Part shown: positions 59,067 through 64,000 of the stretch, one piece after another | Layout of the letters: every line of letters starts with the position of its first letter | Position numbering within the stretch: the first letter of the stretch is position 1 | NCBI GenBank assembly: GCA_963714125.1 | Contig: OY970234.1 | Span: forward strand, 744,001-808,000 | DNA: 64,000 bases | Direction: 5' to 3' | Source of the DNA: CAWCAW01 sp963714125 | Lineage (GTDB): Bacteria; Actinomycetota; Acidimicrobiia; Acidimicrobiales; UBA8190 | Translations under genes and position numbers: made by a program | Notes under the pieces: model-generated | Database searches by the model: none | Seen by the model: only the letters and a program-made list of their open reading frames with translations | What the model was told of the DNA's origin: nothing

Positions 59067-60767
59067 ATGGGGGGAGTGAAGGCGTCTGGCCTAGGGCGGT
59101 TGATACCACGCAGGTCATCGCTTCCGTTCGCGGCATCGGCTTCAAGAACTCCCAACACGCGGAGACGGATCAAAGGATCGACCCCGGCTGTCCGGGCAAA
59201 GATCAAGTTTGCTAGCCCCATGGTTGCCGCGGCCATCGTGCCCGGAGTCGTCGCCCTTGGGGTCTGTATTTACCAACTTTCGCTTCCCAACGTGCTATTT
59301 GGGTTTCACTACTCGACGGGCAACGGATATGACGACGGCGTGTACCTTGGCGCGGCGCTTCGTCTTGTGAATGGTGTGCTTCCGTACCGGGACTTTCTGC
59401 TGCTGCACCCTCCCGGTGTCCCTTTGCTCATGACCCCAATTGCTGTCCTCGGCCACCTCTTTGGTACACGGGACGCAATGGCACTCGCTCGAATTGTGAC
59501 CGCTCTTGTAGCCGCGGTGAATGCAGTTTTGGCGGCCGTTGCGGTTCGCCGTTGGGGCATCGGAGCCATGGTGATCGCAGGGACAACGCTGGCGTGCTAC
59601 CCGTTGGCTGTTGCAGCTGATCACACTCTTCTGCTCGAACCGTATCTCGTGTGCTTCTGCCTCATCGGCATAATCGCCATGTTCACCGGTGGTGAGATTG
59701 CCTCCTCTCATCGTTTGGTTGTCGCCGGAATCGCCTTTGGTTTTGCCGGTGCGATCAAAGTCTGGGCGATCGTTCCCATCCTCGTGGCCTTCGCCGTCTG
59801 CCTGCCTCGATGGAAGGCCCTTCGGGCACTTGCTCTAGGCACGTTTTGCGGATTCGTGCTGCCCTGTTTGCCGTTCGCCGTTATGGCCCCACACGCCTTT
59901 TTCCACGACGTTTTCGCCGTGCAGTTGGCTCAGGCGGCTCCCGGAACGGCAGGAGCCCCAAACAGCCTGCGCCTAGTGCAGTTCACGGGCTTCTGGGGGA
60001 TCTCGTTTCTCCACTCAAAGACAGCCTTGGCCCTCTGCGTCTCCGTGGCTCTCGTGATCTTTGTGGCCCTTGTCTATGGATGGGCACCCCGTTCGAATAC
60101 CCGAGCAGACTGGTTTCTGTTGGGCTCCGCGAGCGGCGCTACGACGGTGATGTTCCTTCCACATGACTTCTTCGATCATTACGCGTACTTCCCTGCTGCC
60201 TTTGTAGCCATGCTGGTCGGAAGTTGCTTCTCTCGAGCCGTCAGGGCGTGTGGAACCCGGGACCCACGATTCATTGGCCGCCTGGGTGCCCTTGTTATCC
60301 CATTGGTCGTCTCATTTCTAGCGATGGCAGTGCTCGTCCCTGAGCAACTCAGTTTTGCCCGGAGCTATCTTTCGAGTCCGATAAATCCCGGTCCCACTGT
60401 GAGTGAATTCATACCGCCCGGTGCATGCGTCGTTTCTAACGTGGTGAGCGTTTCGATCATTGGGAATCGCTTCGACCCTGCGGGGAAGGGCTGCCCGGCA
60501 GTCGTAGACCCGTTCGGCGTAGAGGTAGCGACTCTCCCGACTCATCGTCCACGAAATCCTGCGTCGTACCTTGAGCCTTTCGTGGCCATGTGGGGGCAAT
60601 GGCTGAACCAAGCGGACGATGTCGTGTTGATATCGGGAGGAGACAGCTCCATCCCGTGGACACCGGAGTTGGCGGCGTGGTTCAATCGCAACTTTCGATT
60701 GCTGCATTCCCTGTCTAATACGTTCGTTTACGAACACATCGGCCATGCACCTCCACCGAGCGGGTGA
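59067..60767 (+). CDS. GT-C-fold glycosyltransferase (ArnT/GT39-like)
   Basis: 566 residues from ATG 59067. The first luminal loop carries the GT-C acidic motif GYDDGVYLGAA, followed by VLPYRDFLLLHPPG and a series of ~10 membrane helices; a C-terminal outside domain starts near residue 440 (VSEFIPPGACVV). These enzymes move a sugar from a polyprenyl-phosphate donor to an acceptor outside the membrane. Acceptor and sugar are not known. Confidence 0.8.
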   Translation: MGGVKASGLGRLIPRRSSLPFAASASRTPNTRRRIKGSTPAVRAKIKFASPMVAAAIVPGVVALGVCIYQLSLPNVLFGFHYSTGNGYDDGVYLGAALRLVNGVLPYRDFLLLHPPGVPLLMTPIAVLGHLFGTRDAMALARIVTALVAAVNAVLAAVAVRRWGIGAMVIAGTTLACYPLAVAADHTLLLEPYLVCFCLIGIIAMFTGGEIASSHRLVVAGIAFGFAGAIKVWAIVPILVAFAVCLPRWKALRALALGTFCGFVLPCLPFAVMAPHAFFHDVFAVQLAQAAPGTAGAPNSLRLVQFTGFWGISFLHSKTALALCVSVALVIFVALVYGWAPRSNTRADWFLLGSASGATTVMFLPHDFFDHYAYFPAAFVAMLVGSCFSRAVRACGTRDPRFIGRLGALVIPLVVSFLAMAVLVPEQLSFARSYLSSPINPGPTVSEFIPPGACVVSNVVSVSIIGNRFDPAGKGCPAVVDPFGVEVATLPTHRPRNPASYLEPFVAMWGQWLNQADDVVLISGGDSSIPWTPELAAWFNRNFRLLHSLSNTFVYEHIGHAPPPSG

Positions 60768-61517
60768 TCGCCCGAGAATGCCGATTCTGCGCGCCCTGGC
60801 AAGGCGAGCCCGACCCCTGGCACCCCAGGCGTAATCACACCCGCTTGAGCGCGGCGTCAAGAAATGTTCCTTTTCGCATCGCACCCAACGCAACTCGCGC
60901 AGTATTCGTTTGTGCTGAGCGAGTGCGCGCGGTCAGTAGTTGGCAGGCCCGTCCCGTCGGGCAGACTCGCCACTTGTGAAGGGAGCGCCACCCCGCCTGC
61001 CTCCGGGTGCCCGCTCGCGGCCTTAATCGAGTGGGCTGGCCGTGCCAGGCCACTAGAACTCTGATTGGGTGCACTTGGCTATGACGTTGCCAGTAGAGAG
61101 AGAGTCTCTGAAGGCAGATCTCCCGCCGTGGACACGCGATTCGGCAGATCATGCCCATGAGGGTGGCGATATCAGACTCTGACGGGCGCAGGTGACTATG
61201 AGCAGTCCGATGGCGTGGAATAGGAGGTCCACGCTCGACGAGCCCGCCGGCCCGAACGCAAGGGCGAGGGACATTGGGATCGGTGCCTCCGGTTCTACGC
61301 AGAAACCTTGGCGCGAAAGTGCAGGTCAGAGGAGTGGAAAGTCGGACCCAATGGCGTGGGAAGCGTCAGCGTCCGTGCCAGGTGTTGTGCCTGGTAGAGA
61401 GGTTTCGTCGGCGACCCTCGGGGTCGTACTTTTTGTCTGTGTCCGCGCACCGACGCCGCCTTCAACAACGTTGCACATCCGTCCCACCAATGCTGAATCG
61501 GCTACGTTGTCGACTTT
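60768..61517. other. Intergenic region, no gene seen
   Basis: 750 bp without a credible gene on either strand; open frames are short, without homology or good ribosome-binding sites. No RNA gene or repeat was recognised. The 3' end holds the leader of the acyltransferase gene. Confidence 0.4.
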
Positions 61518-63593
61518 GTGAGCCGCCGCATAACGCGGGATGCTTCCGCATCCCAGCGCGCGACGCCGCTGCGTCAGAAAACCGGGACTGGTTCCTTTCG
61601 CCCTGACATCGAAGGCCTCAGAGGAATCGCCATACTTGCCGGCGTTCTTTACCACTCCCGTCTTTCAGTACACGGCGGATATGTCGGTGTGGACGTCTTC
61701 TTCGTTATATCCGGCTTCCTGATCACCAAATACCTCTACAGCGAGTTCTTGGAATCCGGGAGCATCTCCCTGGCCCGTTTCTATGCCCGGAGGGTGCGCC
61801 GCATCCTGCCGGTGGCCACAGTTGTCATCGTTGTGACGTTGCTCGTCACGTGGATCCTCGCTTCACCCCTCGATATTCACTCAACCGGACTTGGGGCCCT
61901 CACTGCCGCGCTCTTCTGCATCAACTACCGGTTTGCCGAGAACGGAACCAATTATTTTTCCAACACATCGTTCTCCCCATTCCAGCAATTCTGGTCGCTC
62001 GCCATCGAAGAACAGTTCTACGCCCTGTGGCCACTTTTGATTCTTGGGGTCACGTGGTCGACCCGGCGTGTGCTTTCAAGTCGACGCGCCATGTCGATAT
62101 TTCTGGGCGTCATCATCGCCATTTCCCTCTTCTTCTCGGTAGCGCAGACTCCCGGTTCCCCATCGTGGGCGTATTTCGGTCTCCAAACTCGGGGTTGGGA
62201 ATTGGCGCTGGGCGCCTTGGTGGCGTTCAACGCGGATTGGCTCACTCGGACGTTGCGTCCGATAGCCGCCCCACTCTCGTGGCTCGGTCTCGGGGCGATC
62301 GTCGCCACTGCGATGCTGTACCAACCCACCACGTCGTATCCCGGCTATGCCGCGCTGGTCCCCGTTATCGGAGCTGCGTCTGTGGTGGCAGCGGGCGGCG
62401 CCAGCCCACGTCGTGGGGCGGAAACCTTGCTGGGGCTCCGACCGCTTCAGTACGTCGGGCGGGTCTCCTACTCGTGGTATTTGTGGCACTGGCCCGTCCT
62501 GGTCTTCCTGCCATATGTCCTCGGTCACCGAGCTTCGACCGGGCTGGTCGTACTCGCCCTCGTCATTTCGTTTGCGATCGCCTCGTTGAGTTGTGAGATC
62601 GTGGAACGGCCCTTCCGCCAGAACAAGAATCTCGTCACGTACCCGCGTCGAGCCCTTCTTCTCGGCGTAACTCTTGTGGCCATCTCGTTGGTTACTACTT
62701 TCGTAGTAACGCGGTTGGACGTCGTGCCGACGGGGTCCGGACCGCCCGCGACGATAAGTCACTCATCAAACCCCGACGTGGCGGCGGCGACCCACCTTGA
62801 AGTGCTGCCGTCGAACCTCTCACCTCCGCTCAGCGGCGTTGGAGAAGATTTCCCACAACCGCTGGTCTGTCTGGGCCTCATCACGCAGAGCTCGGTACCG
62901 CCTCAGTCCCTCTGTACACAGGGAGATACGACCGTCCAACGCACCGTCGTACTTTTCGGCGACTCACACGCGGCGATGTGGGCGGCGCCGCTTGAGGCCA
63001 TTGCCGCCCAGCGCGGCTGGAGACTGGTGATCTACGTCAAGGAGAAGTGCTCTGCCGAGGATGTCACCAATCCGAGCGTGCTCGATGAGCCGGTTACCCA
63101 TTGTGCCCAGTGGCGTGACGCCGTATTCGCACGTTTGGCGGTCCTCCGTCCCGCCATCGTGATCATGTCGTCCTCGGTTTTGGACTCGGGTTCTTTAGAA
63201 CCGACATTGTTCGCGGCGGACATGACCAAAACGATCGGAACGTTGAAGGCTGATGGTTCCAAATCCGTCTATATCGAAGACATCCCGGCCCCAGGGTTCA
63301 ACGTCCCCGATTGTCTCGGCGCCAACCCCGACAACGTTCAGGAGTGCAGCTATCGACTGACTCAGGGGCTCGTAGATCCGGCCACTCGCATTGCCGTCAA
63401 TCAAGCTGCAGCAAGAGACGGAGCGCTCCTTATAGACCCGATACCTTGGTTGTGCACCGCCAAGGTCTGTCCGCCGATCATCGGGAACACCATCGCTTAC
63501 CTTGACACAAACCATGTCACGAAGACGTTCACCATTGGCGTTACCTCTGAGCTCTCGAGCGCCCTGTTACCAGTAATGCCGGCCCGCGGATAA
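61518..63593 (+). CDS. Membrane acyltransferase with C-terminal SGNH domain (OafA type)
   Basis: 691 residues from GTG 61518. The acyltransferase-3 domain has FRPDIEGLRGIAILAGVLYH with the catalytic His, GGYVGVDVFFVISGFLI and the FWSLAIEEQFYALWP motif across ~10 helices. The C-terminal SGNH-like domain starts near VVLFGDSHAAMW (block I) and ends with a DTNHVTK motif (block V Asp-x-x-His). Such two-domain proteins O-acetylate lipopolysaccharides, capsules or peptidoglycan outside the membrane. Confidence 0.92.
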   Translation: MSRRITRDASASQRATPLRQKTGTGSFRPDIEGLRGIAILAGVLYHSRLSVHGGYVGVDVFFVISGFLITKYLYSEFLESGSISLARFYARRVRRILPVATVVIVVTLLVTWILASPLDIHSTGLGALTAALFCINYRFAENGTNYFSNTSFSPFQQFWSLAIEEQFYALWPLLILGVTWSTRRVLSSRRAMSIFLGVIIAISLFFSVAQTPGSPSWAYFGLQTRGWELALGALVAFNADWLTRTLRPIAAPLSWLGLGAIVATAMLYQPTTSYPGYAALVPVIGAASVVAAGGASPRRGAETLLGLRPLQYVGRVSYSWYLWHWPVLVFLPYVLGHRASTGLVVLALVISFAIASLSCEIVERPFRQNKNLVTYPRRALLLGVTLVAISLVTTFVVTRLDVVPTGSGPPATISHSSNPDVAAATHLEVLPSNLSPPLSGVGEDFPQPLVCLGLITQSSVPPQSLCTQGDTTVQRTVVLFGDSHAAMWAAPLEAIAAQRGWRLVIYVKEKCSAEDVTNPSVLDEPVTHCAQWRDAVFARLAVLRPAIVIMSSSVLDSGSLEPTLFAADMTKTIGTLKADGSKSVYIEDIPAPGFNVPDCLGANPDNVQECSYRLTQGLVDPATRIAVNQAAARDGALLIDPIPWLCTAKVCPPIIGNTIAYLDTNHVTKTFTIGVTSELSSALLPVMPARG

Positions 63594-63679
63594 GGCAGGC
63601 AGGCGACGCTGGCAGTGAACGGTGGGAGTCTGGCCATCTCGGTGATCGGCGTGGCCTTTTGGGTGGTGTCGTGCAAAGG

Positions 63680-64000
63680 TCAGGCGTGGGTAGCGACGAC
63701 CGGTCCCGCGTCTGGGAACGGATTGCGCGTATCTGAGGTGTCGATGTACAGCTCGACCTCATTCCCATCAGGATCGTGGACGTGCATGCTCTTGGCAAGG
63801 TCCGGTCGGCTGCGTACAGAACCGTCGTGGTGGCTGCTGCCAAGCGAGAAGAACGTCATGCGCACCGGATCCGAGATCCGCGCCACAACTGGGATATCCA
63901 GGACCCCTGAATAAAAGTCCTCCGAGCGTTGAACACTGCGGACCTTCACGACGACGTGCCCGAGTGACTGGACTTTCACCGTTGGTTCAGCGAGCTCTAG
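63680..64000 (-). pseudogene. VOC-fold protein fragment, 5' end cut by window edge and internally shortened
   Basis: The frame is open to the window edge (ELAEPTVKVQSLGHVVVKV), so the start may lie outside. The N-terminal beta-alpha-beta (SVQRSEDFYSGVLDIPVV) and the C-terminal metal-site strand (VHDPDGNEVELYID) are normal, but the connecting ~40 residues after LGSSHHD are missing, compared with the usual ~140-residue dioxygenase-like members. It is either a short variant or a decaying gene. Confidence 0.6.

Overview
The window looks like chromosomal DNA of a high-GC actinobacterium. The evidence is a PASTA-domain kinase/FHA/PP2C/PBP cluster with CrgA, a WhiB protein beside a pair of ArsA-like ATPases, an actinobacterial-type Mrp, a GlnR-like regulator, and frequent GTG starts. 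The gene order and the TTTTVPS/LAFTG surface protein would suit the class Acidimicrobiia, but that placement is inference; no rRNA or other marker is present.

Positions 1-6.3 kb are an accessory stretch. They hold a pentapeptide-repeat protein and a TIGR01777-family oxidoreductase gene split by an IS3-family element, which is itself split by an IS30-family element. Both insertions have readable inverted repeats and 3-bp target duplications, and removing them in silico rejoins both broken genes. Next come an alpha/beta-hydrolase fused to two ACT domains, a transposase remnant, and tRNA-Leu(CAG).

6.5-13.5 kb is the conserved morphogenesis cluster fhaA-fhaB-pstP-pbpA-pknB, then a TrpG/PabA amidotransferase and crgA. 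The SEDS gene (rodA/ftsW) often found between pstP and pbpA is absent. 13.5-23 kb is metabolic and regulatory: a divergent thiolase/thioesterase pair sharing a palindrome, a ComF-like phosphoribosyltransferase, a degenerate ABC ATPase, a REC-GGDEF-EAL protein, a GHMP kinase, an HpcH/HpaI aldolase, a 2-hydroxyacid dehydrogenase and a PhyH dioxygenase.

23-32.5 kb is dominated by exported or envelope proteins: a secreted repeat protein, a Thr-rich stalk protein, EfeO, a phosphoesterase and an NlpC/P60 hydrolase, with tRNA-Ala(TGC), a DinB-like protein and a tyrosine phosphatase. 32.6-39.4 kb carries a copper-type P1B ATPase with an extra C-terminal extracytoplasmic domain, followed by a tightly packed lipoprotein, two membrane proteins and a Tat-exported DyP peroxidase (EfeB type). 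39.4-49.8 kb holds an isochorismatase-like hydrolase, tRNA-Pro(CGG), a CorC-like CBS protein, a receiver protein, two ArsA-like ATPases, WhiB, a DUF929 thioredoxin-fold protein with a frameshift, a second alpha/beta-hydrolase, a Nudix hydrolase, an MBL hydrolase, Mrp and ErpA. 49.8-51.8 kb encodes a compact fused Fe-S/molybdopterin-type protein and RidA.

51.8-55.6 kb is a nitrogen-assimilation locus: a GlnR-like regulator, a GSI-alpha type glutamine synthetase and a divergent GSI-beta type one with an adenylylation-site tyrosine. A small toxin-antitoxin islet (55.6-56.2 kb) lies just after glnA and is bracketed by a 22-nt near-exact copy of the glnA 3' end. The last 7.5 kb encodes envelope membrane proteins (an orphan 693-aa protein, a GT-C glycosyltransferase, an OafA-type acyltransferase with an SGNH domain) and a VOC-fold fragment cut by the window edge.

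The best candidates for something not well described are the hydrolase-ACT fusion, the P1B ATPase with an appended ectodomain, the compact Fe-S/molybdopterin-like fusion, and the toxin-antitoxin islet at the glnA 3' end. I did not find one large unmistakably new system.
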